From Leptodontidium sp. MPI-SDFR-AT-0119 (lineage: Eukaryota > Ascomycota > Leotiomycetes > Helotiales > Leptodontidiaceae): a DNA stretch of 64,000 nucleotides. Shown here piece after piece: positions 51,991-62,627 of this stretch; position 1 is the first letter of the stretch; each line of letters opens with the position of its first letter. The notes below the pieces were generated by a model, which ran no database searches, was not told the origin of the DNA, and was given only the letters and a program-made list of their open reading frames with translations. The stretch spans positions 186,001 to 250,000 of the forward strand of contig JAHLEZ010000018.1 of assembly GCA_020726505.1 (NCBI GenBank). Reading direction: 5' to 3'. The translations under genes were made by a program, and so were the position numbers.

Positions 51991-53034
51991 AGGAGGAGTG
52001 GGTAAGTAAGTAAGTAAGTATATACTAACCAAAAATGCGGGGAGGGAAAGGAGTTTATGATTGATGGTGATGGTAATGATCATGGTGATGGTCATGGAGC
52101 GAGCGACGGCTTTGATGCATTTAGCGAGCGATGCTTTAATGAGTTTACGGTGTTATGGGATTTGGACGCGATCATGGAAACCTGGAAGACATGATTATGG
52201 ATAATGGACGGTGGTGTGGCTTGGTTTTGGGATTTGCATTTTTTAGGAGTTTGGGTTCGGGTTGGTCACTGGGAACTGGCATAGATTGTACAGATATAGA
52301 TAAGCAGGCGACTGGGCGACTGGGCGACTGTACATAGTTGCGCGGTGGAGATGTGTGTAAATTGATACTGGGTCTTGGTCTTCGTCCTTGACTTGTTCAA
52401 AACAATACTTTCACGTCCCTGAGATCAGTTCCCTGCTTGTGGCATTGAGCAAGCAGTTGGCTATCGAGCTGTAACTCCTTCGCCTCGCCTCGGGATGTTG
52501 ATGACTTGCAGTACCCAGCAGGCACCATTCACCCTCGGCCTCGTCTTACAACTCTCATCCGATCCAACTAGCCAACCAACTAGCCAGCCAACCGACTTCA
52601 CTAACTCATCCAATCCATCCATCCAGCCAACCAATCAATAACGATACCAATCATCAAACAACCGTCACCCACCCATCCAATCAACAACTCCCAACACGTG
52701 GCACCACCCTTGGATCAGGCTCCCACCCGAAACCTCCGTATGTAGGTACCTGACGGCATCCCCATCCCGTGCTGTACGAAACTTGGTGCTCAACACATCA
52801 ATCTATCGATCATCAACTTCGTCAAATACATCTACTGTCAGATTTACTATCTCATCGTCTCCAGCTGTTTCATTCCGTCTCCATCGCATAATCCACATAT
52901 TATCCATCATAGCATCGCCATCGCTCAGTCAAACGAGAATCTCGCATGTGATTCCCGCAAGTCTTAATGTAACTCGTTTCCTGCGCATATCAGCCAAAGA
53001 CCAGAGTAAAGATACAGAATATAAGTGGCGAACG
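51991..53034. other. intergenic region with simple repeats
   Basis: A (GTAA)n microsatellite lies at about 52,002-52,020, GACTGGGC repeats at about 52,308-52,330, and CCAA/CCAT-rich degenerate repeats at about 52,560-52,690. No gene is recognised. The frame 52,783-53,142 is open into the next gene, so an earlier start is possible, but the upstream part is Ser/Thr-rich and not distinctive. Confidence 0.5.
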
Positions 53035-53964
53035 ATGAGTCTAACGCTACACCCACGTCAACGAGACGGTCTCATGAGATGGGAGCGGGATGCACTGATT
53101 TTGCATTTCTTTTGGGGATGGCAGTTTATTGTCGCTTGGTGAGCTTTGTTCCATCTTTTCCTACGTTTTCTCGCGTCGAGCCAGGGGAAGACGAAGATAC
53201 AGAAGGAAGTAGAAGCAAAGAAATCCGTATAATTAGATAAAACTAATTGCTGAATAGTGGCATGGAACTTCTCATCATGGGCGAGATCTTGGGCTCGCAG
53301 CTTTCAGCCGATTATAAGAATAGGGAGATGAGGTTTGCCTCCCCCCTCTCACTCCCCCTCCTTTTCTCTCTCACTTAAATCTAACACCGCCCGTCAGATA
53401 TTACTACACATTCTTCTTCCTCATCCTCATCCTCCTCGTCACAATCGTAGCCGAGATCTGCCTCTTCGCCAACGAGTATCTAGAAGTCAACAAATGGCTC
53501 GCTCTCCAGATCCTCAAATTGGCGTTCGCTGCTACTGCGTTCGGCGTGTATGTGGGATGTGGAGGACATGCTGGACCTGGTGGGGGAGGGAGAGGGAGTT
53601 GTACGGCTGTGCCGTTTGAGTGGGGGAGTTGGGAGGGTGTGAGGGAGAGTCTGGGGATCTTGGTGGGGTTTTGGTACGTTTCTTCTTTTCTTGATTTCGT
53701 CTTCTTGATTTTCCGTTAAACTACGTCGGGGATGAAGTTCTAATAGATTGGGATGTGTTATACTTTCTTTGTGTTTGAGTATAAGAGGGTCTTGGGTTGA
53801 TTCGAATTAGGGCTCCTTGGATTGCTGGACTCGTTTGTGGATTGTTGGCGAAGTGGCAGGATGGCAGGGAGAGCAAGGAGGATCTGGTTGTTGAAGAGGA
53901 GGCAAGGAGACCTTTGCTTCCGAGACGCATTTCGGCTGGGGAAAGGAGGGCTGTTTATCGTTGA
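53035..53964 (+). CDS. small multi-TM membrane protein, about 202 aa, four exons
   Basis: Exons 53,035-53,138, 53,258-53,332, 53,398-53,673 and 53,811-53,964 join in phase (donors gtgagc, gtttgc, gtacgt; acceptors atag, tcag, ttag). The product starts MSLTLHPRQRDGLMRWERDA. Hydrophobic stretches are LILHFFWGWQFIVACGMELL, TFFFLILILLVTIVAEICLF, LALQILKLAFAATAFGVYVG and ILVGFWAPWIAGLVCGLLA. A Gly-rich loop precedes the last helix, and the tail is charged (RESKEDLVVEEEARRPLLP). The four-helix layout recalls the neighbouring four-TM gene at 45.4 kb, though sequences are not obviously alike. I do not recognise the family. Confidence 0.65.
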
Positions 53965-54621
53965 CGAAGAGGTTTCGTGCTGTAGTTTGAGGAAAGCAGA
54001 TGGGGGAGCAGCAAGCAGGAAGGGATCTGGGGGTTAAAACTGCACGGGCTAAACGACGCATTATTGGTGGAATTGAGCTCCGACTTTCAAAGTATTGAGC
54101 TTCGGAATTGAAGGGACTAGAAGAGGTTATTTTTGCAATGATCGAAGATCCCGAAAGACCACAATAGCGTGCTTCGTGGAGGCAATGATCAGTGGACCGG
54201 ACCGGAATGAAACCCGATTGCCAGACGACTTTGAGAAGCATCCGAACGTCTCCTCATCATCTTCTCGTCTATCTAGAGGTAAATTGGTTCTGGAACCACG
54301 TCTTTATTACCCCGCGCATCTCATTACTTAGCAGTGTTCCCTTTAGAGTCGATCGAAGACATGGTTTCCCGGTCATGTCCGCAACGGTGGCTGTTGATTT
54401 ACCCGTTGATTCGCCAAGAGCAACGAAGCGTTGTTGGAGGCGTTCGCCAAGAAGCATCATATCGAGATCTACCATGGGTGCAGAGTTCAGCTGAGTGAGA
54501 CTGACATCTGGAGCTTTCAGCCCTACTAGTCTTTCCTAGTAGAAAACTGTAAAAGAATGCCATCCCCCGCTTCTATGATTTGGAGTATGAATCGGAAAGG
54601 AACTGGCGAGAAAAAGTGATA
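53965..54621. other. intergenic region upstream of the monooxygenase
   Basis: Overlapping ORFs on both strands (for example 54,269-54,475 minus, starting MVDLDMMLLGERLQQRF) have no family resemblance. It probably contains the promoter of the monooxygenase. Confidence 0.4.
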
Positions 54622-56249
54622 ATGGCGACAATTAATTTGATCATTGTGGGAGCTGGTAAAATACCAAGTCCGATATACATCTGGTGCATGCCACTAATCT
54701 ATGCCAGGTCCATTCGGACTCATTGCAGCCCATACTTGGCTCAAACTGAACCCAAAAGACAATGTTGTGGTTCTTGAAGCAGGTCCTGATCTTGGGTTTG
54801 TGTCTTCTACTCACCTGGAACTCTTCTAACTGGATTAGTGGGGTGTGGTCCAAATCTCGAGTATATCCTACCATGATGACCCAGACACCAGCCGATATGC
54901 TTGGGTATTCTTGCTATCTCATGCCAACCCCGCCAAAAGAAGAGTCATTTTATGACTTGTTTCCCGGTCATCATGTCACGTCGTACCTGGAAGCATTCTC
55001 TATGCATAAAGTCTTTGCTGGGAGAACCATCAAGGACCGAGTTATCTTCGATTCTCCAGTCTCAAACATTACGAAGGAGAAGAACTTGTGGAGCGTTGAA
55101 ACCTCTACTGGGAAGAAGTTCACTTGCAAGAAGCTCATCATTGCAACTGGTCTCACGTCGACACCGAACACCCCCAAATTTCCCACCAAAGACTTCACCC
55201 CGCCTATAATCCACACTCGTAATCTTGCCGCAAACACAACCCTCCTCTCCTCGCCCGACATAAAATCCGTCCTCGTCATCGGGGGTTCCAAGTCAGCATT
55301 TGACACCGTCGTTCTTCTCTCTTCATTCCAAAAGTCAATAACATGGGCCATCCGCACGTCAGGCCAAGGTCCATCTCTCCCCGCAAATCCTGACGCGCCG
55401 TGGCCACTCTCCAACAGCCACGAGATAATATCCACGCGCTTAGTCTCTAAGATGAGTCCTTGTATCTTCGAACCTCTCGATGCATTCACACGTTTCTTCC
55501 ACTGTAACTGCATCGGTATCAAGATAGTGGATTCGATCTGGAGCTCAATAGATGGAATGTGGAGGAAGACAGCAGGGTATGAAAGGAACGAGAGTATGCG
55601 AAATCTCAAACCTGATCGTCCAGTATTTTGGTTTAGTGATGGGGCTGCCGTGTATAACAAGGAGGGCTTGTGGGATATTGTTGCCAAAGCAGACGTGCTG
55701 AGAGATGATGTGGTGAGTATGGAGGGAAGAGAGGTGTTGTTGAAGAGTGGCAAGCGAGTTGAGTGTGATGCAGTCATCACCGCAACCGGATGGCTGAACT
55801 GCTATCCTTTCTTCAAGAACGACCTGGCCAAAGAACTGGGTTTGCCCGTCTTACCTAGCAATGCGAATGTCAAAGACATCGAAGCTTGGGAATCTCGAAT
55901 TACTCAGGCGGATAAAATCGTCACGGATACCTTTCCTCGACTGAAAGTGCAGCCCAAATACCCAGACCACGCAGCAAAATCTACACCGAGCAGACTCTAT
56001 CGGTCTATAATTCCAGTCACGGATCGCGAGGATCGCTCCATAGCTTTTCTAGGAACTATTGGCACCACGCAGAGCTTTTTGGTGGCTGAAGCCCAAGCGT
56101 TATGGGCTGCTGCATACTTCTGTGGAGATCTTCCACTTCCGGACAAGGAAGCGATGAAGGATGACATTGCCCTTGCGACGGCTTGGAGAAGGAGGAGGTT
56201 TTTGGGTGATGGGTATACGTTCATCTTCGAGCAATTGCCTGTGAGTTGA
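54622..56249 (+). CDS. flavin-containing monooxygenase, about 510 aa
   Basis: Three exons (54,622-54,655; 54,708-54,795; 54,839-56,249) join in phase. The N-terminus reads MATINLIIVGAGPFGLIAAH, giving a complete FAD-binding GxGxxG Rossmann motif split by the first intron. Then come LEAGPDLGGVWSKSRVYP, IIATGLTSTPNTPKFP (the ATG motif), and VLVIGGSKSAFDTVVLL, the second dinucleotide (NADPH) fold with GGSKSA in place of GxGxSA. DAVITATGW and the C-terminal FLGTIGTTQSFLVAEAQALW fit fungal FMO-like enzymes that oxygenate amines, sulfides or ketones. The substrate is not predictable. No tailoring or backbone gene neighbours it, so a metabolite cluster is not evident. Confidence 0.88.
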
Positions 56250-56598
56250 AGTTATTTACAAATTGTTTTTGCTACGTCTAAGATTCCAAACGGAAAATTC
56301 GGCGTTCCCAGAATTTGTATTCAAGAAAGCTTCGGTGAATGATTGAACTGACATTCTGCAGTATATGTCCATGCTTCTCCGTGATCTCGGTCTGAATGAC
56401 CTTCGAAAGGGTGGTGGCTGGAGGGAGATTCTCTCGCCTTACAAATCGGCTGACTTTAAAGGTATTTTGGAGGAGTGGAAGAGTAAGAATGGAAAGTATG
56501 AAGATAATGCCGCTGAATGAGAAATTAAGGCCTTGCAACGATATTTATTTTTTGTCCGCATGCGATTAGTGTCTCTGTTAGATGGAACCCATCCTTCT
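56250..56598. other. intergenic spacer between convergent genes
   Basis: Between the 3' ends of the monooxygenase (+) and the HET gene (-). A short ORF on the minus strand (56,278-56,538) has no recognised domain. Confidence 0.4.
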
Positions 56599-58615
56599 CT
56601 ACACAATCCGAAATTCTCTCCTCGCAAAACCTCTATCACCATCAACAGCTTCCCCATCCATAAATCCGTCTAAATAGCACTCCCCCACCAATTCAAAAGT
56701 ATCCTCTTTCATGCGCCTGAGCAGAACAGGAATGCTGCACCCAAGCAGCACACAAACCAAATCACCCTTTCTAGCTCTGCTCGCTGCCATCCCAAGGCTA
56801 CCCTTCTCAGTCACAGCTAATCTTCTCGCCATCGCAACAACCGTATCCTCCAAGCGTCCATAAAACCTCTTTAGCGAGCCTTCCCTGAAGAATTTTGCCT
56901 CTGGAATAGTTGTATCTTTTGTCATCTCTCTACAGTGATCCTCTAGTGTTTGACCACCGATAAGGAGAGATCTGCTTGCGTTAAACCACTCGCGAAAGCA
57001 GACTGGGACTTTGGACGACGTCGGTCTCTTGAAGTACGCTTTGCAAAACTTAAGGAAATCGTCGTAGAACAGATCTGGCGTCATGCTTTCTGACAGATAT
57101 CGATCTTTACGATTTAAGACTAGACACCGAGAGATTGTCTCCAAGAGAGAGGCTGAGGTGAAACTCGAAGGCGACGCTAGGTTTGCATCTGATGTTGACT
57201 GTTGCAGGGGTACGCTTTCGATAACTGCGCCGGCGTCGTCGTATTTTGATCCACCAAGGCCATCGATCGTGTCGAGAATAATACCTGTACACGTCAAGAT
57301 TTTGTTGCTCGGGTCTATGGTGAATAGTGGTTTCGTGCTCCCAGACGCCTTGTAAGCCACCTTCGAACTATGCACCCACGTTGGCCGAAAGTTCCCCGTC
57401 CCTTCACTTGATCCTTGACTAGCCATGACTGGCATAACCTTCCCCTCAACGTGAGCTCTCCAGTCCGGAACCCAGGACGGCAGTAATCTCTCCGTATCTG
57501 ACTTTCTGGCATCGTGATGGAAGAGATGCGAGTAGCAGATGATGTCTAAACTATCGTAGTTCTCTGGCCGCACAAAAGCCTTGACCAAGTCTGTGTACAC
57601 CACTTCCACACTGGATTCGGAATCAAATGGACCAACCAAGTGTGCATCCTTTGCGATACCGAGAAGGGAGTAGATGCGGTCTTCTGCATTGGTGACCCCG
57701 CTGTCACCCACGTACGCCAACATCGCGACCAGTCCCATCTCGTGTTTCCGTTCATTATACCATTGACTCATGCGACGGCGATTCCAGCCAGCTGAAAACA
57801 TGAGCACACAGTCAAGCTTGAAATATCCTGCGGACGCGACAGGAGAAAATACCTTCATGAGCATCCCTGCCCAAAAGCTCAGCATCCCAGCCCTTACAAA
57901 GCCAAGTCGCATAAATCGCCTCCTCAAGATCATGTCTCGAAATACTGTTCCGCCCACAGTAAAATCTCAAATTCCTCCTATCACTGATCAAAAACTCTTG
58001 CAACGTCCACACCCTTCTCCACCACGGTCTCAATAGTAACCGTCGCACAGCCCCCCAATCAACACCGCTCTTTGGATCACGCAACCATTCCATAGCTGCT
58101 CGGCTCGCTAATTTATCTTTACCGCTTGCATTTTCCGTCTCGTCGCAAAGGCGATACAAATTCTTGATAGCATGTCGACAATCTCTCGACTCTTCGCCAA
58201 AATGCACATCGTTCTCTTCGCCCAGCCAGATGACCGTTTGCGTAGCGTTTTCGTAGATCTTTCCCATGATAGCCATTTGAGAGCTCTTCTCCTTCTCATC
58301 ATTCTGATTAATGCAGATGGCGTCGATCCACCACCACGTGTCGGGTGAGAATTCGGGGAGATCGGGTATGAGCTTCAGGAATGAGTGGAGATTCTCCGTG
58401 ACATGGACATCATGTCCGTTGATGTTGATGGCCTGGGAGTGCATGTCTTTGCCCCATGTGTAGGATAGAGCGACGAAGTCCGGACATGTTTGGAGGGCGA
58501 AGGGAACAAGGTCGCCGTCAAATGTGGAGGTGCCTCTCCCCCATGGCATTTGCAGCAGGCGGATCGTATCGAGAGGTTCATGAAGACGCTTCTTCTCAAT
58601 ATGGGTGGTAGACAT
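56599..58615 (-). CDS. HET-domain (heterokaryon incompatibility) protein, 651 aa
   Basis: Two exons (58,615-57,853 and 57,791-56,599; intron 61 bp, gtattt...tttcag) join in phase. The HET domain (PF06985 type) fills the N-terminal half: DFVALSYTWGKDMHSQAI (about residue 47), WWWIDAICINQNDEKEKSSQ (about 95), GKIYENATQTVIWLGEEND, and WWRRVWTLQEFLI (about 195). The C-terminal half has family-typical AEDRIYSLLGIAKDA, YTDLVKAFV, LPSWVPDWRA and, near the end, ARKGDLVCVLLGCSIPVLLR and FELVGECYLDGFMDGEA. HET proteins trigger programmed cell death after non-self fusion; here there is no partner gene adjacent (no NLR or SesB-like gene), so its pairing is unknown. Complete and apparently intact. Confidence 0.92.
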
Positions 58616-59262
58616 GATCCTGATTTTAATATTTACCTACCAATGACAATCGTCAGTGGAATGAACGATCTTAAAATGTTTAACTGTGATGAAGTGAGGA
58701 CGGAATTGAGACGAGGAGGGGTTCTACAAAAGATAGCGAAGATATTCCGAAGCCCGCTAGTCACAAGCGAAATGCCCAGCTGAGTAAGCTCGTATATAAA
58801 CAAGACTCAAAAAAATTACAAAAATAGATAAATTTGCCGGCAAGAAAAGAAAAGTCTTGAGATCGATAGGGAATAGAAATAAAAAGAAAATTCTCAAACC
58901 CGTGATGAATTTTCTTTCACGGCCGAAGCCGATAGTCCGGGGGCAATTGTTGGTGCTCATTTCTACCATGTGCTCCCTGTGAAGGAAACTTGATAGAGAG
59001 TCAACATGTGCAATGAAGAAACCCTTGTTGAACCATTACTCACACTTACCCAGAACGTGATGGAGTTCAAGAAGGCCACGATCAACGGCGTTCCGTACGA
59101 ATTCCTGCGTCGTTTGTTAACCTTCGACCCCTTTTGAGAGATCTTCATTTGGAATTTAAGTAGGAATTTTGAGATAACTTACGTGGCGAACATCCTAACT
59201 ACTCGTAGAGAGGCGCTAGATGTTGAATTTTTCTTATTTCATTATATAAAGTAGAAGCAAAT
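58616..59262. other. divergent promoter region (HET / glyoxal oxidase)
   Basis: Separates the two divergently transcribed genes. AT-rich stretches at 58,800-58,900 and 59,220-59,250 (tatataa at 59,243) may hold core promoter elements. An upstream exon of the glyoxal oxidase gene with a signal peptide could also lie here. Confidence 0.4.
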
Positions 59263-62200
59263 GTGGATTTTTGGGTTGGCCTTGCAAGCGAGGATTTTAT
59301 TTTCGCGATGGGGTTCAACGATCAATTTGGAGCAAACATTTTCGTCAAGAGACTTGTAAATGAGAAATATATGAGTTGGAGACATACCTCCAAAAGTAGC
59401 TTTTCATCAACATCTGGCAGCACTTTATCATCGCGGCTGTCTTCGTCCACTGCTCTGACATCACGAACAGGCACAACCATCTCGGGTAGCTCCACCATCA
59501 CCCTGAACTCTTCATCGACGTTCTCATCGACATCTATGTCGGCATCGCCGACTAAAGCTGTTGGATGGTATGCAGCAGGATGTTACGTCGATGCTGGTGG
59601 GTCTCGTACGTTACGATATGGCATGCAAGTGCCTGGCGGAGCAGGATCAATGACTGTTGAGGCTTGCAATTCGGTCTGCCAAGATTCCAAGTATACAATT
59701 GCTGGGGTAGAGTACGGAGGAGAATGCTGTAAGTGGCGAATGTGATGTGTTTGCCAGGGACTAGCTGACAATTTTCCAGACTGCGATAACTCATATCAGA
59801 ATGGAGGCGGACCCGCCCCTGACGGAAACAGTGGATGCAATATGCCATGCAATGGCAACGCAAATGAGACCTGTGGTGGGTCCAATCGTCTGAATGTTTA
59901 CACATATTACTCTGGGCCACCAAGTACAGCAACAAGCTCCAGCAGCACGACGGCCCCAACCTCAACTTCATCACAAGCACCGGTTCCAACAGGCCTGCCT
60001 GTGAACTGGACATATAGCGGCTGTTATATTGACAATGCCAACGGCCGTATCATGATGAACCAGCAGCAAGACAATCAACAGCAAACGGTTGAGTCCTGCG
60101 TCAACACTTGTGCCGGCCTGGGATACGTCGTAGCTGGTATGGAATACGGGGCTCAATGTTTCTGCGACAACTACATCAGAAGCGGAGCTGCACTTGCTGC
60201 CTCTGGTAGTCAGTGTGGGATGTCTTGCCCGGGCAACACCACTGAGTACTGTGGAGCCGGTGGTCGAGTGAGCGTTTACAACAAAGGCAACCTAACGGTG
60301 TACCAACCCCCCAAACCGCAAAATTCTTCACTGCCAGGCAACTGGACTTTGAAAGGGTGCCTCACGTAAGGATCCAACCCATGCCTCGAGAACATTTCTA
60401 ACTTTTGTAATTAGGGATAATGCGGATAAGAGAACCTTCCCATACCGTATTACCAACATGGTCAACAACAACACAGCGACGAATTGTTTGAGTCTGTGCT
60501 CTCAATTCGGATACCCCGCAGGCGGAATGGAGTTTGGCTCTGAGTGCTGTAAGTGAAGCGAACAATATTCTGTCCAATTTACTGACATAGCCAGACTGTG
60601 GAGATTTCTCTGACATTGTGAATGCTGGTGCTACGATAGCTCCGACTCGGATTGCAACATGGCTTGTTCCGGGGATGCAACGACTATCTGTGGTGGTCCA
60701 AGTCGAATTTCTTATTATGCTTGGACTGGTGATCCACTCTATACCTGGGCCAGGCCTACTGGACCAGCTGCTGGCGAATACCAATTCCTCATTGGCGGAG
60801 TTGTCATTCCTCTCATCACCAGTCAAACCATTACGGGCAAAGTCACTTTCCTAGAAAAGTTCGGTACCGGAGCTCCCAATACAACTGGTGCTTATGAACT
60901 GGATCTTGCCCAGCTAAACAACTTCACTGCTGCGTGGAGACCCATGCATGTCAAGTCCGATATTTTCTGTGCTGGTGGCTTGACACTACCTGACAAAGCC
61001 GGACGACAAATTAACGTCGGAGGATGGGCTAATGATGCCACTTACGGCATTCGACTGTACTGGCCAGACGGCTCCCCCGGCGTTGCTGGTAAAAACGACT
61101 GGCAAGAAAACGTCAATGAGGTCTCGTTACAGAATGGAAGGTGGCACCCAACTCCAATGATCATGGTATGTTTTTTTCTGATCTGGAATGAATAATAACT
61201 TGTTAACAAACCACAGGCAAACGGGTCCATTCTAGTCGTCGGTGGCCAACAAGGCTCTAATGGTTCCCCTGTTCCCACATTGGAAATCCTACCTCGGGCT
61301 GGAGGAGTCATTCATTGTGACTGGCTAGCGAGAACAGATCCATACAACCTATATCCGTTCCTTGCCGTCCTCCCATCGGGTGGAGTATTTGTTGCATATT
61401 ACAACGAAGCTCGGATTCTGGACGAGGGTTCTCTTCAAACAGCTAGGACTTTGCCGAATATTCCCGGAGCAGTTAATGACTTTGATGGCGGTCTCACGTA
61501 TCCCTTCGAAGGTACAGCTGTTCTACTACCTCAGCATGCTCCTTACAGCGATCCCTTGGAAGTTCTTATATGCGGTGGCTCTACACCTGGACCGGAGATT
61601 GCACTTGACAATTGTGTGACGCTTGCACCGGAAACACGAGGTGCCAATTGGACAATTGAACGCATGGTGAGTCCACGACAATTACGCTTCAGTATCTCCT
61701 CGAAACTTGTTACTGACATATCTCAGCCATCAGCTCGAGTCATCTCTTGTATGGCTGCACTTCCGGACGGAACATATCTTATTCTCAATGGCGGTCAACA
61801 AGGTCGCGCCGGCTTTGGCCTCGCGGTAAATCCCAACCGCAATGCGGTTCTCTATGACCCCTCCAAGCCGCTGCATAATCGCATGTCGGTAATGGCAAAC
61901 ACGACTATTGATAGATTGTATCATTCGGAGGCCATTCTTCTCCAAGATGGCCGGGTACTGGTTTCCGGTTCTGATCCTGAAGATGATCGCTACGCACCAG
62001 AATATCGCATTGAAGTATTCGTACCCCCTTATCTTTTGAGCGGGAACCCGCAACCAACCTTCAACATCGTTAACAAGGATTGGTCGTATGGGCAGTCCAT
62101 TACCGTCACGTTGACTAGCGCTCATTCTGGTAGCATCCGTGCTTCTCTTCTTGGGGCCGAGTCTTCAACCCACGGGAACAGTATGGGACAAAGGACGCTC

Positions 62201-62404
62201 TTCCCTGACATCAGCTGTTCCGGAAATACATGTACGATCACAGCACCGCCAAACGCGCATGTCTGTCCACCTGGATGGTTTATGTTATTCATCTTGGATG
62301 GGCCAACGCCAAGTGTGGCCACGTTCGTGAGGATTGGAGGGGATCCGGCTGGATTGGGGAATTGGCCGAACTTTGATGATTTCAAGCCTTTGCCTGGTGT
62401 TTAA
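59263..62404 (+). CDS. WSC-domain glyoxal oxidase, apparent 1-nt frameshift
   Basis: Three WSC carbohydrate-binding modules precede a copper-radical glyoxal oxidase. Exons by phase: about 59,263-59,728; 59,780-60,365; 60,415-60,548; 60,595-61,165; 61,217-61,666; 61,727-62,404. The WSC modules include GCYVDAGGSRTL ... NETCGGSNRLNVY, GCYIDNANGRI ... TEYCGAGGRVSVY, and ECYCGDF ... CSGDATTICGGPSR. Catalytic features: KSDIFCAGG (thioether Cys), DRLYHSEAILLQDGRVLVSG (Tyr, His) and AHVCPPGWFMLFILDG (His), with a C-terminal DUF1929 domain. In WSC 3 the frame slips by one base near 60,648-60,653 (between GATIAP and DSDCNMACSG). The start is uncertain: no ATG/signal peptide is fused in frame, though an ATG at 59,261 opens a hydrophobic frame. 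Expected to be secreted and to make H2O2 for wall or lignin oxidation. Confidence 0.8.
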
Positions 62405-62627
62405 CTCAGGAGGTCGGGCAGGGGTTTTCTTTGATCGTAAAAATCAATATCAACGCGTGTTTTGTTTACAATTTGATTGCCAACGAAGCCTTGTGTAGAT
62501 TAAATATCTTACTGCTAACGACAACCCGTTGGGGCGGATAACAATGTCCCCACAACTCCCTAAGCGAAAAGCCATCCCCCCCGAGGATCTGCTGAGTGAC
62601 AATTTAAAGATATGGAAAAGGTTCGAA

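Noticed and set aside
54192..54494. 100-codon plus-strand ORF upstream of the monooxygenase
   Set aside because: Competing minus-strand ORF of similar length; neither resembles a known family or has clear splice context.
45435..58615. secondary metabolite cluster around the monooxygenase
   Set aside because: No polyketide synthase, peptide synthetase, terpene cyclase or cluster regulator is present; neighbours are membrane and HET proteins.
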